62,094 nucleotides of DNA from JAIEPT01 sp038217425 (GCA_038217425.1 JBBQPM010000013.1:1-62094), one strand, 5' to 3'; shown: positions 18,501 to 25,781, counted from the first letter of the stretch. Translations and numbers: made by a program. Notes: generated by a model not told the origin, from the sequence alone.

Positions 18501-21500
18501 TGAGAAAGACGTCGTCGGGCGAATGGAGGATGCCGTCGGCGCCGGCGCGGATGTCGTCGAACGTCATCGGCTTCAAATCGAGGCCGGGGCCGACGACTTT
18601 GCCCACGAGGGACGTCCCCGTCAAAAGCGAAAGGTTGACGGTGCTGAACTGCGTCTGAAACGTCCCGCCGGGCGTGCCGTCAACGTCGCCGTCGAGCAGG
18701 GCGCCGTCCTCCTGAGCTTGAATCGTCGAGCCGTCCAGATGGAGCGTGATGATCGAGGCGCTGGGGAGCGGATTCGCGAAGAAGAGCCAAACGAACGAGC
18801 CGTCCTGCGAGGGGACGATCGTCGCGGGGAGCTTCACGCCGGCCGGGTCGGTAACGTAGACGTTGTTGCTGTTCAGCGTGCTGACGTTGACGGGCCGACT
18901 GAAGAAAATCTGCGGTCGCACGTTGGAGCCGACGTCGGCCTCGCCGTTGCCGGGAGTGACGCTGCTGACCTGGAACGGCGCGAGCTGGCCGAGATAGACA
19001 TTGCGCGTCGACGTGGTGACGTTGCCGGCGGCGTCGCGGGCGGCGAGGGTCAATTCGTGGTTGCCGAACGAGAGGCGCGAGACGTCGAGGAGTTCGTCGA
19101 AGGCGCCGTCCGCGGCGACGTTGATCGGCATCTCGGGCGCGGCGCCGAAGCGATAGGTGAGGCGAACGATCGCCGAACCGGTGCCGTTCACGGTTCCGGT
19201 GAGGCGCGGCTCCGCGGGGAGGAGGGCGCCGGCTCCCAGCGGAGCGCTCACCGCGAGGGTCGGCGCCTGGGCGTCGAGCGTGAAGGTGAAGTCGTAACTC
19301 GAGGACTCCAGGCCGGCGCTATCGACGGCGCGGAAATGCAGCACGTGCGTGCCGTCAGCGGACACGGTCGGCATGTACGCGAATCGGCCGTGGGCGTCCA
19401 ACGCGAGCGGCAGGATCGCGCCCGTCCCCAGCTGCACCGTGGCGCTGGCGACGCCGGCGAGGTTGTCCAGCACCCAGCCCTGAATCGTCGGGGCGACGTT
19501 CGTCACGATGCCGTCGGCCGGTGCGAGGAAGACGACGCTGGGCGCCTGCGTGTCGTCGGCGAGGCTGAAGCGCTCGAGCACCTCTCGGCCAATTTCCTGG
19601 CCGGAGGCGAGGCTGACCTGGTTGGTGAATTCGAAGTGAATGCCCCCCAAGATGCGGCTGCGCCCGGCTTCTTCCGCGGCCTGGCGGAAGCTGGTGAAGT
19701 TGCGCGTCACGCCCGGCAGGCCGACGCTCGTCGTGGAGAAGGCCTGATTGTCGCCGAAGTAGGCCGTGAGGATCTCAGCCGCAGCAGCGCTGAAGGTGCT
19801 ATGGCCCGAGGTGTATTCGGGGAACGGCGGGGTGATCAGGAGCGAGGACCATTCCGTATCGGGCGTGGTCAGATCGTTGCCGTCGAGGTCGGCGTTCTGG
19901 ATGGCGGTGGCGGGGCGCCAAAGGTCGTACGTGTATTTCGTGTTCCACGAGACGATGGCGGCATCCCCCAGCGCGGCGTTGAGCATGGCGAAGAGCCGGG
20001 CGTTCTCGCCGACGCTCAGGCCCCTGGCCGCGGCGAACTGGGCGGCGATCTGGTTCCAGTGTCCCGGGGGCGTGTACGTGCCGCTGCCGTCGGCCCAAAA
20101 GCGGGCGATCTGCGTCTGATCGGCCGTGCGCGCGCTCCCCGTCGCTCGGCCCAGCAATTGGACTTCGTTCAAAGACTCGGCGTACTCCGCGCTGGAAAGC
20201 GCGGGGGGCGCCGGCGGAACGAGGGCGGCGACGTCGCTCACCGCGAACGGCGTCAGGTCGCCCCATTGCGGCAAGAGCGCCTTGGCGAACATCGGGCCCG
20301 TCTCTTGCCACGCGCCCGGCGCCGAGCCGGGGACGTTTTCGACATACGCATCCCAGCCGTCGCCGGCGCGCAGGGCGATGACGGCGTCGGCCAGGAGGTT
20401 GCCGAAGGCGATGCCTTGCGTCTTGGGCGCCCCGTCGGCGATTTCCGCGAGAGCGGCGGTCTGGACGGCCTGGATCGAGACCCCCTGTGCGGGATACAGA
20501 TAATTCATGACGCGCTGCGCCGCCGACGAGAGCGCCGCTTCCAGCGAAATGCCTGCCGGCGCGGGGAGCGACACGAAGTAGCCGGGCGTTCCTTCGACGG
20601 CGCTGACGACGTCGAGCATGGCAAGACTCACCAGGGCCATGGCGCGCGTCGCGCTGGGGGGCGGCGTGGCGTCGAGCTTGATGGCGGCGAGCACCGCCTC
20701 GTTCCAGCGCAGCACGGGATCGCTCACGGCGGCTTCGTCGGCACGGGTGATGTCGTGCTGCGCCTGAAATAGATTCCCCGCCAGGTCGGTCACGGTCAGC
20801 GCAAAGGAATTGGTCCCCGGCATCAGCGGGACATTTGTCAGACGAAAGACGCCGTCGCCGGCACTGCGGGCGGCGGTTCCCAGGCCGTCGATGGTGACGA
20901 AGGAATTGGCTTCGGTGACGCCGGCCAGCAAGACCTGGGCGTCGCGGGTTTGGCGATCGCCCTTGGTTCCGGAATCCGAGGAGGGCGCCAGGTCGAGTTG
21001 GGCCATGCTGGGGGCGAGCGTGTCGAGCGTGAAGGTAAGATTCTGCGTGCGGACGTTGCCTCGGCGATCGCGCGCGAGGACATGGAGCGTGTGCACGCCG
21101 TCGGCCAGCGGGGCGCCCTGGAGGATCTCGAGTTCGGCACGCGTGAGGGAGAATTGATCGCTCTGCTGCAACTTGGGGAGCAGCGAAACGTACGACGCCT
21201 CGGGCATGCCGTTGAGGCCGGCGGAAAAGACCGGCACGTCGCTGAGATCGACAAGGCTACCGACGATGCCTGGGTTGGACGTGACGCGGTCGGTTGGGCT
21301 CATACCGGTGTCGTGGGTCAGCTGCACGAGGAGCACGGGGGGAGCGAAGTCGAGGTCCGAGTTGTAGCCGTCGAGAAAACTGATGATCGCCGCGGCTTCC
21401 TGACGCGGGGCGCCGGGATCGGTGGCGCCTTCCACAAGCTTTTCACCCAGGAAGCCCGCCATGTAGCGGAGTGCGAGAATGCCGTCGGTGAGCGAATCGG

Positions 21501-21846
21501 CATTTTCGCTGCCGTCGATATCGAGCATCGTCGCCTTGCTGCGATCGATGTAGTCCGCGATTTCCTGGGGATCGGTCCGCGTCGCATCCGGGGCGAGCGC
21601 TCCCTCGACCAGGGCCTGTCCGGAAAAATCCGCCAACCGACGCAGCGCCAGCATGCCGTCGGTCAGGGAGTCGACTCGACCGTTACCGTCGAAATCGAGG
21701 TTGAGCTGGGTATTGGTCATCACGATGCGATCTTCGAGCGCTTCGAGTTGAAAGGCAGGATGCCGTCGGCGTCGGGTCGCTGGTTTTTGAGGCGATGCCG
21801 GCTCGAAATGGAACGCGCGGAACATCGACCGGAAGAATTTGAGCAT
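12547..21846 (-). CDS. Giant secreted dockerin/vanadium-haloperoxidase-like/Ig-like/repeat protein
   Basis: About 3099 residues. The ATG at 21846 has a GGGAAG ribosome site; a TTG at 21870 is less likely. In order: a basic N-terminus with the planctomycete LEALEDRIV export-type motif (about 34-42); two dockerin-like calcium repeats (LDFDGNGRVDSLTDG, LDIDGSENADSLTDG); Ig-like sequence; at about 370-765 a vanadium chloroperoxidase/PAP2-like domain with K-x6-RP, TSGH and SRILGGIH; Ig-like and SbsA-type modules; a carboxypeptidase-regulatory-like module; a long helical segment; thrombospondin-3-like DTDRDGISDLEE; a LVIVD-like propeller; more Ig-like modules; three 209-residue tandem repeats; and a C-terminus with an APGLSPGAFTIQGNYTQ motif like autotransporter-associated strands. 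Probably a cell-surface or released multifunctional protein. Its substrate is unknown. Confidence 0.85.
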   Translation of the reverse strand: MLKFFRSMFRAFHFEPASPQKPATRRRRHPAFQLEALEDRIVMTNTQLNLDFDGNGRVDSLTDGMLALRRLADFSGQALVEGALAPDATRTDPQEIADYIDRSKATMLDIDGSENADSLTDGILALRYMAGFLGEKLVEGATDPGAPRQEAAAIISFLDGYNSDLDFAPPVLLVQLTHDTGMSPTDRVTSNPGIVGSLVDLSDVPVFSAGLNGMPEASYVSLLPKLQQSDQFSLTRAELEILQGAPLADGVHTLHVLARDRRGNVRTQNLTFTLDTLAPSMAQLDLAPSSDSGTKGDRQTRDAQVLLAGVTEANSFVTIDGLGTAARSAGDGVFRLTNVPLMPGTNSFALTVTDLAGNLFQAQHDITRADEAAVSDPVLRWNEAVLAAIKLDATPPPSATRAMALVSLAMLDVVSAVEGTPGYFVSLPAPAGISLEAALSSAAQRVMNYLYPAQGVSIQAVQTAALAEIADGAPKTQGIAFGNLLADAVIALRAGDGWDAYVENVPGSAPGAWQETGPMFAKALLPQWGDLTPFAVSDVAALVPPAPPALSSAEYAESLNEVQLLGRATGSARTADQTQIARFWADGSGTYTPPGHWNQIAAQFAAARGLSVGENARLFAMLNAALGDAAIVSWNTKYTYDLWRPATAIQNADLDGNDLTTPDTEWSSLLITPPFPEYTSGHSTFSAAAAEILTAYFGDNQAFSTTSVGLPGVTRNFTSFRQAAEEAGRSRILGGIHFEFTNQVSLASGQEIGREVLERFSLADDTQAPSVVFLAPADGIVTNVAPTIQGWVLDNLAGVASATVQLGTGAILPLALDAHGRFAYMPTVSADGTHVLHFRAVDSAGLESSSYDFTFTLDAQAPTLAVSAPLGAGALLPAEPRLTGTVNGTGSAIVRLTYRFGAAPEMPINVAADGAFDELLDVSRLSFGNHELTLAARDAAGNVTTSTRNVYLGQLAPFQVSSVTPGNGEADVGSNVRPQIFFSRPVNVSTLNSNNVYVTDPAGVKLPATIVPSQDGSFVWLFFANPLPSASIITLHLDGSTIQAQEDGALLDGDVDGTPGGTFQTQFSTVNLSLLTGTSLVGKVVGPGLDLKPMTFDDIRAGADGILHSPDDVFLNPIAGVKVFILGREAEAVFTAADGTFTFSSMPVGTVKLAIDGRTATNAPAGFFYPEMVMDLVIEAGRQNTMMGSMGPRELQEANDDRPEVYLPLLQTSMLKPVSNSEPTEIGVDGLTAPNLSPEQQSQLKLVVQPGSVIGEDGLPLANPQIGISMVPPEFVRDMLPEDMRAGHTVEITIQAPGATVFNVPIEITFPNLTGAAPGTKLTVFSFDHTTGLVVPDGTATVSADGKTATTDPGSGIRAPGWHFIDDLVNIVLDARDLVTCLSADVSDALDQSFAAMLSAISLATGVLDIVPWDAIIGIGQAFDSFLSLVSAGTSVASDVVANNEIGTLTRAQLLTSLLSAGASLVPIFGLPVSIMADITNAILSWYSAKAQFEKASNAIGKLGDTFSRCISMLPQNDPEVKEVADRIKDKIDDALSAVEDIANDLKADADHAMEGFNKIRDLAREIADRADGAIDTATANTIGEIKRRLEEVKNYFDGRGIPSLRDAFSNYSQRLRSIGQSLSPSVFPSISSIASKGAFFSVSSSSGDVVQRARTNSAGIASFRVAASSSFSVGVFSPKTFLSGAVDFSSGRGGTSKTVFSVSGNQEGFSSSSTLFSLSERIDADFDGLSAVAERAIGTSDNLKDTDRDGISDLEEIIQGLDPLGGRSIILGVVATLPLPGVANAIEVFDSTLLSKSQISLIASGAAGLTVVDTLEIFKPILLSQLALSGNAIDVAVDSTSRVAVVAADAGGLHFVDVADAKKPKLMRSAVQQATQVEIIDGIAFAAVGSQIFSFETLTGELFTTLNVPNGAAITGMTHEGAVLYTMDTDRTLRAFTVAEETLTLRGTLQMTHGGGKISVANGVVYAAARPSLLQGGFATADVSNPSNLVEISPSDNSASTAPGDVVVANGSGLALLGGAAFMPAENAVDLVDVRNPANTDVIVTRFTLPAAPQGIAIASGIGYVVSGTGGLQVVNYVGFDTLGQAPTATLAGPAGANLQEGSLAPFRVTVTDDVQVRNVELLLNGQVVANDVSAPFDLSAVLPTLAAGATSVSFQIRAVDTGGNVGLSNTLTYNLTRDLTPPRLVGSSPAADGAGFRVRDIALRFNEPVDAARLSTMGLTLTNLGPNFRLGGGDDTVLEVESVEALSSRRLVVRTAAALPEGRYQLTVNPTILADQAGNAVAAPITLTFTSFDLDEQNAVAWISDADGDWNNAGNWSTGQVPGPNDNVVIDRKTSNPKIRIPSGNVTVRSIIAREEFILNGGNLTVTGASRIEGRFEISSGSTLTVDGSTALFMADGEAKIDGGSFVAKNGGQIRLPGATSYTATQQGLFRITGAGSVLDLRNVTSLTGTPAGITLEALSGGLLDLRGVTTFSTTGAYFSSSTTSLLADGANSRIDLTSLGQFTNSVGPADFTARSGGQIDMPLVTVLNGARLNLDRIGAMPTAQISTFTNGYLNLSGVAFTVPALTDAQGSVIEVNGVAVSLPVLEDLTNGGIILRGGGTVNVPELHRINGGNFDVAGGVTLAIPRAASYTATRQGLLKVSGAGSVLDLRNVTSLTGTPAGITLEALSGGLLDLRGVTAFSTTGAYFSSSTTSLFADGANSRIDLTSLGQFTNSVGPADFTARSGAQIDMPLVTVLNGARLNLDRVGAMPVAQISTFTNGYLNLSGVAFTFPALTDAQGSVIEVNGVAVSLPVLEDLTNGGITLRGGGTVNVPQLHRINGGNFDIAGGVTLALPLANSYTATRQGLLKVSGAGSVLDLRNVTSLTGTPAGITLEALSGGLLDLRGVTTFSTTGAYFSSSTTSLLADGANSRIDLTSLGQFTNSVNPASFTVKNGGELKIGPDSNFAGAAISVESGGIITGSMTLQGTSVLNGHDGTVVGNVVNRARVAPGLSPGAFTIQGNYTQTVAGKLYIEIGGPGAGLGYDQFRVQGAVTLDGELNIVRLNNYDPALATEFLVMSYLSRTGTFALLVGADFVSGKILDPRFDADGLTLVVAAG
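13060..14580 (-). repeat. 627-bp tandem repeats within the giant gene
   Basis: Two complete copies and one partial copy with a period of exactly 627 bases (209 codons). Corresponding anchors (start of the ACCTTGCC/TCCTTGCT motif) fall at 13301, 13928 and 14555. Long stretches are identical between copies; the partial third copy diverges near 13070. The encoded repeat starts SYTATxQGL and contains DLRNVTSLTGTPAGITLEAL. High nucleotide identity indicates recent duplication or gene conversion. Confidence 0.9.
16380..17760 (-). other. AT-richer coding segment inside the giant gene
   Basis: Within an otherwise GC-rich gene, this stretch is clearly poorer in GC; one 60-base line (16681-16740) counts 25 G+C. 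The frame stays open. The encoded region is a long helical, partly coiled-coil-like section (for example KDKIDDALSAVEDIANDLK) followed by a Ser/Phe-rich part. Flanking modules return to high GC. This looks like a domain of different origin inserted by recombination. Confidence 0.65.
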
Positions 21847-21970
21847 GGACTTCCCGGGGCCAGGAATCAAAGGGAGTGTGTGCGACGGAAGAGATCTTAA
21901 TCAAATGTGCTTGCCGTGCAACTGAAATGTGCGCGGAAGTGCGATTTTTCAACCACGCGCGGCATGGGAC

Positions 21971-23299
21971 TTAAACGAGTTCCGCGATCACTCGGCCATT
22001 TGGCAGAATCGGAATCGGCCGACCCTGCGGATCGATCAAGTGCTGCGTGGGATCGATGCCCAGGAAGTGATACACGCTCGCCAGGAAATCGTTCGGCGAC
22101 AGCGGTCGATCGCGCGGGAATTCCGCTCGGCTATTCGTTGAACCGATGACCTGCCCCATCTTCCAGCCGCCGCCTGAAACCAGCACCGACATCGAATAGG
22201 GCCAATGATCGCGCCCGGGATTCATCGGCCGAGCGGCACGCCCCATGTTCACCATCGGCGTGCGGCCGAACTCTCCCGCCACGATGACCAACACGCGCTC
22301 GCCCAAGCCGCGCGTCGTCAGGTCTTCGATCAGTGTCGAGACGCAGCGGTCCAGCAGCGGCAGCCGATACTTCATCGCGTTGAAGATATGGCTGACGTCG
22401 CCGTGATCGTCCCAGGTGATCAGCGAATTGTGCTTGTCGCCGCCGGTGAGCTGGATGGTGACGAACGAACAGTCGGCTTCCACCAAACGCCGTGCGAGCA
22501 AACAGCGCTGGCCCCACGGATGTCGGCCGTAACTTTCGCGGATGGCTCTGGGCTCGCGCGAGAGATCGAACGCATCGCGTGTGCGCGGATTGGCGAGAAT
22601 CTCGGCGGCCTGGCGATTGAAGCGGTCGAACGACTGCGGGCCCACGCTATCGAGTCCGCGGCGCAGCCGGTCGAACTCGCCCAGGAGCCGAAAGCGATTG
22701 TCGAGTCGGCCTTCGAGATCCTGATCGAGAGCAATGCCTTCGACGCGATAGTCGCCGGTCGTTTCGTTTTCATTGACGACGAGGGGCAGCACGGTGGGCC
22801 CGAGATAACCACTGCCGCCGCCTTTGACGCGCAAAACGTTCGAGACGCTGGTCGGTGCTCCGAGCGCCCGGCCGGCGCGGAAATGCGACGTCACGCAGTC
22901 GAGGGTCGGGAACTTCGAGAGCGGGTCGCTAATGTTGGCAGGGATGTGCCCCGTGAGAAACCGACCCGCGGCCCCGGGATGATCCGGAATGGTATGGGCG
23001 ATGGAGCGAATGAGCGTGAAGCGGTCGGCGATCTGGGCGTGCCTCGGCAGGAGTTCGCAGAGGTCGAGGCCGGGGACTTTGGAGCGGATGGCGCCGAACT
23101 CGCCGCGGATTTCTTGCGGGGCGGCGGGCTTGGGATCGTACGTTTCCAGCTGACTGGCGCCCCCTTCGAGCCAGAGCAAAATCACGGACGTCGCAGGGGC
23201 GTTTTGCGGGGACTGGGCGCGGAGACGCAGGAGATCGCCCAACCCGAGTCCGCCGAGGGCCAGGCTGCCGGCTTGCAGGAACGTTCGTCGTGTGGGCAT
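21971..23299 (-). CDS. DUF1501 family Tat-exported protein
   Basis: A protein of 442 residues from the ATG at 23299, preceded by GGAAG; an ATG ten codons upstream (23329) is possible but lacks a ribosome site. The Tat signal is PTRRTFLQAGSLALGGLGLGD. DUF1501 signatures are LWLEGGASQLETYDPKPAAP, GHIPANISDP, GEFGRTPMVN and RPMNPGRDHWPYSMSVLVSGGG. It is a paralogue of the protein at 7864-9234. No cytochrome gene adjoins it; it follows the giant surface-protein gene's upstream end in the same direction. Sulfatase-like superfamily membership is established for the family; the substrate is unknown. Confidence 0.92.
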   Translation of the reverse strand: MPTRRTFLQAGSLALGGLGLGDLLRLRAQSPQNAPATSVILLWLEGGASQLETYDPKPAAPQEIRGEFGAIRSKVPGLDLCELLPRHAQIADRFTLIRSIAHTIPDHPGAAGRFLTGHIPANISDPLSKFPTLDCVTSHFRAGRALGAPTSVSNVLRVKGGGSGYLGPTVLPLVVNENETTGDYRVEGIALDQDLEGRLDNRFRLLGEFDRLRRGLDSVGPQSFDRFNRQAAEILANPRTRDAFDLSREPRAIRESYGRHPWGQRCLLARRLVEADCSFVTIQLTGGDKHNSLITWDDHGDVSHIFNAMKYRLPLLDRCVSTLIEDLTTRGLGERVLVIVAGEFGRTPMVNMGRAARPMNPGRDHWPYSMSVLVSGGGWKMGQVIGSTNSRAEFPRDRPLSPNDFLASVYHFLGIDPTQHLIDPQGRPIPILPNGRVIAELV

Positions 23300-23393
23300 G
23301 GGGAGCTTCCGGGCGGGCAAAATACTCATGGGTACGTTAGCGGAAACATCGTCCGTTTTCTATACTGTTCTGCACGCGGCGGTCAATTCACAC

Positions 23394-23454
23394 GAAAGCC
23401 CAGGGATGGCTATCCCTGGGACAAATCCCCAGGGATAGCCATCCCTGGGCTTTC
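23394..23454. repeat. Perfect 27-bp inverted repeat, CCCAGGGAT family
   Basis: Arms at 23394-23420 and 23428-23454 are exact reverse complements around a 7-base loop. Each arm also contains an internal imperfect dyad (CCCAGGGATGGCTATCCCTG), so alternative foldings exist. It lies between divergent genes and ends 16 bases before the ATG of the FAH gene, immediately upstream of its AAGGAA ribosome site. A terminator role is therefore less obvious than for the other palindromes. Confidence 0.9.
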
Positions 23455-23470
23455 CGCAAGGAACGGCATC

Positions 23471-24316
23471 ATGAAAATTTGCAAGGTCCAACTCGAAAAC
23501 GGGCAGGTGCGCCTGGCCCAGTGGCTGGAGGACGATCACCTCCGCCTCATGGAACGCGGCCGAATCAGCGATATCCTGCACGGCGATCATCCCAAGTCGA
23601 TCGCGCAATCGCTGCTCACCGACGAAAAACGCTCGCTGCGCGAAGTGACGCTGCTGCCGCCGATCGACGCGCAAGAAGTCTGGGCCGCGGGCGTCACGTA
23701 CAAGCGCAGCCAGGAAGCCCGCGAACGCGAATCGGTTGGCGCCGCCAAGTTCTACGATCTCGTCTACTCCGCGGCCCGGCCCGAGATCTTCTTCAAGTCC
23801 CCCGCCTACCGCGTCGCCGGGTCCGGCGGCAGGGTTCACATTCGCCGCGATAGCAAGTGGAACGTCCCGGAACCGGAACTCGCCCTGGTGATTTCGCCGC
23901 ACCTCAAGCTCGTCGGCTTCACGATCGGCAACGACATGAGTTCGCGCGACATCGAAGGCGAAAACCCGCTCTATCTGCCCCAGGCGAAATACTACGACGG
24001 CGCCTGCGCTCTGGGCCCCGCGATCACGCTGGCCGAGGACATGCCCAAGCCCGACGCGACCACGATTCGGCTCATCATCGAGCGTTCCCGCACCATCGTC
24101 TTCGAAAACGCGACGAAGGTCTCAACGATGAAGCGTTCGTTCGACGAACTCATCGGCTACCTGGGCCGCGAGTTGTCGTTCCCGCACGGCGCGATTTTGC
24201 TCACGGGGACGGGTATCATTCCGCCGGACGAGTTTACGTTGGCCGTGGGGGACGTGGTCCACATCGACATCACCGGCATCGGCAGGTTGACGAACGTGGT
24301 GCAGCATCGGGAGTAG
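23471..24316 (+). CDS. Fumarylacetoacetate hydrolase (FAH) family protein
   Basis: A cytoplasmic protein of 281 residues starting at the ATG at 23471 (AAGGAA upstream); the frame is open far upstream, but only as an antisense shadow of the DUF1501 gene. FAH features: VWAAGVTYKRSQEARERE, PEIFFKSPAYRV, the metal site around WNVPEPELALVI, GFTIGNDMSSRDIEGENPLYLPQAK, and the C-terminal LLTGTGIIPPDEFTLAVGD. The YLPQAK segment and overall layout recall 2-keto-3-deoxy-sugar-acid dehydratases such as KdaD-type enzymes, but isomerase or hydrolase activity cannot be excluded. No pathway partners are adjacent. Confidence 0.88.
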   Translation: MKICKVQLENGQVRLAQWLEDDHLRLMERGRISDILHGDHPKSIAQSLLTDEKRSLREVTLLPPIDAQEVWAAGVTYKRSQEARERESVGAAKFYDLVYSAARPEIFFKSPAYRVAGSGGRVHIRRDSKWNVPEPELALVISPHLKLVGFTIGNDMSSRDIEGENPLYLPQAKYYDGACALGPAITLAEDMPKPDATTIRLIIERSRTIVFENATKVSTMKRSFDELIGYLGRELSFPHGAILLTGTGIIPPDEFTLAVGDVVHIDITGIGRLTNVVQHRE

Positions 24317-24379
24317 CCCTGAGATTCGTACCGGGCTTGGTTCTTTCGGGCGATAGAATGAAATGAGGAGGCGACGACA

Positions 24380-24604
24380 ATGATCGATACATCTTCCGTC
24401 ATTCACAGCGACCCCGATATTCTCGGCGGCACGCCGGTTTTCATCGGCACCAGGGTGCCCGTGCGACATTTGCTTGACTACCTCGCGGCAGGCGATGCGC
24501 TGGCGGAGTTTTTGGAGGATTTTCCGAGCGTGCCGCGAGAAAAGGCGGTCGCCGCCATCCGCGAGGCCGAACGCCTTTGGGTGACCCATGCGCATTCTGC
24601 TTGA
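24380..24604 (+). CDS. DUF433 family antitoxin
   Basis: A protein of 74 residues, ATG at 24380 with AGGAGG 8 bases upstream. The DUF433 helix-turn-helix pattern is clear: DPDILGGTPVFIGTRVPVRHLLDYL, then FLEDFPSVPREKAVAAIREAERL. DUF433 proteins are typically the antitoxins of PIN-like DUF5615 toxins, and such a gene overlaps the end of this one by 17 bases. Autoregulation through DNA binding is expected from the family. Confidence 0.9.
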   Translation: MIDTSSVIHSDPDILGGTPVFIGTRVPVRHLLDYLAAGDALAEFLEDFPSVPREKAVAAIREAERLWVTHAHSA

Positions 24605-24911
24605 TGAGTGCGTCCTGAAACGATTGCGGCGAGGCTTACCCGGCCACGACGTTAAAACGGTCGCAGAGATGGGTTGGTCCGGCATGAAGAACGGAAGGCT
24701 CTTGGCTGCGATGTCGGCCGACGGCTTTGAAGTGCTCATAACGGTCGATCAAAATCTTCGTTACCAACAGAATTTGGCGGTTGTCGGCGTGGCCGTCATT
24801 GTGTTGGTCGGGCCCGGAATTCGGCTCGAGGATCTGATGCCCTTGATGCCCTCGACGATCCGCGTGCTCAAAACCATCCAGGCGGGCGACGTAGTCGAGA
24901 TCGATGCATGA
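24588..24911 (+). CDS. DUF5615 family PIN-like toxin
   Basis: A protein of 107 residues. The N-terminal MRILLDECVLKRL carries the PIN-like metal Asp; further acidic residues lie in TVDQNLRYQQN. The overall layout (LLDE, GHDVKTVAEMGW, LITVDQNLRYQQ) is that of DUF5615, predicted as an RNase of type II toxin-antitoxin systems. It overlaps the DUF433 antitoxin gene, so translation is probably coupled. RNase activity is inferred from the family, not shown. Confidence 0.9.
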   Translation: MRILLDECVLKRLRRGLPGHDVKTVAEMGWSGMKNGRLLAAMSADGFEVLITVDQNLRYQQNLAVVGVAVIVLVGPGIRLEDLMPLMPSTIRVLKTIQAGDVVEIDA

Positions 24912-24946
24912 CGGCTGGGAAGAAAAAAGGAACTAGCGAAAGCCGG

Positions 24947-24975
24947 TTGCTCTTCCCTTTTCCGGCGTTTAGTTT
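24947..24975 (+). promoter_or_regulatory. Candidate sigma70-type promoter before rpsU
   Basis: TTGCTC and TAGTTT are separated by 17 bases, in the gap between the toxin gene and rpsU. The match is moderate and rests on pattern only. If real, transcription would begin at or just before the hairpin at 24989. Confidence 0.3.
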
Positions 24976-24988
24976 ATCATGACTGTTT

Positions 24989-25015
24989 GCCGAGGTACGT
25001 CGCCTCGGCGTTTTT
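24989..25015 (+). terminator. Hairpin plus T-run in the rpsU leader
   Basis: A GCCGAGG/CCTCGGC stem with a 7-base loop is followed by GTTTTT. It has the form of an intrinsic terminator ending the toxin-antitoxin transcript. Because it lies 50 bases before rpsU and may be downstream of its promoter, it could also act as a leader attenuator. Confidence 0.65.
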
Positions 25016-25066
25016 GTCCCATTTCCTCAAGACCTGGCGCGCCCAGGCATTACCACGGGAGGTCGA

Positions 25067-25267
25067 ATGGCGTTGCGGATGCGTGTTCACGACAAGGAAC
25101 CAATCGGTTTGGCCCTACGACGCTTCAAGAAGCTCATCGAACGAAGCGGGATGCAAAAAGAACTTCGGGCCCACCAGCACTACGAGAAGCCGAGCGAACT
25201 TCGCCGGCGCGCTCGTCTGCGCAAGGAAAAGGCCGCTCGCAAAGCGAAAGACAAGACTCCCACCTAA
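25067..25267 (+). CDS. rpsU: 30S ribosomal protein bS21
   Basis: A very basic protein of 66 residues, the usual bS21 length. The sequence MALRMRVHDKEPIGLALRRF and the following RSGMQKELRAHQHYEKPSE match the family closely, with an Arg/Lys-rich tail. GGGAGG lies 7 bases before the ATG. bS21 binds the 30S platform near the anti-Shine-Dalgarno region and helps translation initiation. It is followed by a strong intrinsic terminator and so appears monocistronic. Confidence 0.95.
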   Translation: MALRMRVHDKEPIGLALRRFKKLIERSGMQKELRAHQHYEKPSELRRRARLRKEKAARKAKDKTPT

Positions 25268-25296
25268 AATGCTTCCAGGCATCCATCGAATCACCT

Positions 25297-25330
25297 AAGC
25301 CCACCCCGGTTCTCGGCGTGGGCTTTTTTT
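25297..25330 (+). terminator. Intrinsic terminator of rpsU
   Basis: A GC-rich stem with GCCCAC/GTGGGC arms closed by a CCCGGTTCTCGGC-like interior is followed directly by seven or more Ts. This is the clearest classical Rho-independent terminator in the window. Confidence 0.85.
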
Positions 25331-25415
25331 GCGTCTTCATCGCGTCTTCAGGATGGGTTTGCTAAATTGGGCCCATCGCAAAAACTCAATCTTGCTCCAG
25401 TACTCGAGGCTTTCG

Positions 25416-25775
25416 ATGCGTAAGTCGTGGGTCATCACGTGGGTGTTGTTTTTATTGGCGGGTTTCGCGCTGACGACGAGCTTCGCTCAACCCGAGGGGT
25501 GCGACGAAGGCAAAAAAGGCCCGCCGCCGGGGATGCACAAAGGGGGACCGCCGCCGTGGAAGCCGGGCAAGATCATGCCGCCGCACGTCAAGGATGCGCT
25601 CGATCTGTCGGCCGAGCAGGAGAAGGCGCTGGTGGATCTGGAACACGACGTGAAGGCGAAGATTCTCACGATCCTCACCGACGAGCAGAAGACGCAGCTG
25701 ACGAAACTGCGCGACGACGGCCCGCCGCCTCCGCCGCACGCGGGGAAGCGCAAGAAGGGGCCGGAGGAGTGGTAG
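25416..25775 (+). CDS. Small secreted Pro/Lys-rich protein
   Basis: A protein of 119 residues from the ATG at 25416, with a signal peptide (RKSWVITWVLFLLAGFALTTSFA). The mature protein has a Gly/Pro/Lys-rich start (KKGPPPGMHKGGPPP), then a helical block DLSAEQEKALVDLEHDVKAK and ILTDEQKTQLTKL resembling the LTxxQ segments of periplasmic Spy/CpxP-like proteins, and a Pro/His/Lys tail. Metal or stress sensing is only a loose analogy. It is convergent with lysC, with a palindrome between the two. Confidence 0.7.
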   Translation: MRKSWVITWVLFLLAGFALTTSFAQPEGCDEGKKGPPPGMHKGGPPPWKPGKIMPPHVKDALDLSAEQEKALVDLEHDVKAKILTILTDEQKTQLTKLRDDGPPPPPHAGKRKKGPEEW

Positions 25776-25781
25776 GAATGA

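Noticed and set aside
18298..20772. Long plus-strand open frame of 824 codons
   Set aside because: It is antisense to the giant gene, whose domains are recognisable in the other strand; GC-rich codon bias opens the opposite frame. Its Arg/Asp/Gly-rich composition is typical of such shadows.
22205..23470. Upstream extension of the FAH-family frame
   Set aside because: It is antisense to the DUF1501 gene and crosses the palindrome at 23394. The true start has a ribosome site at 23471.
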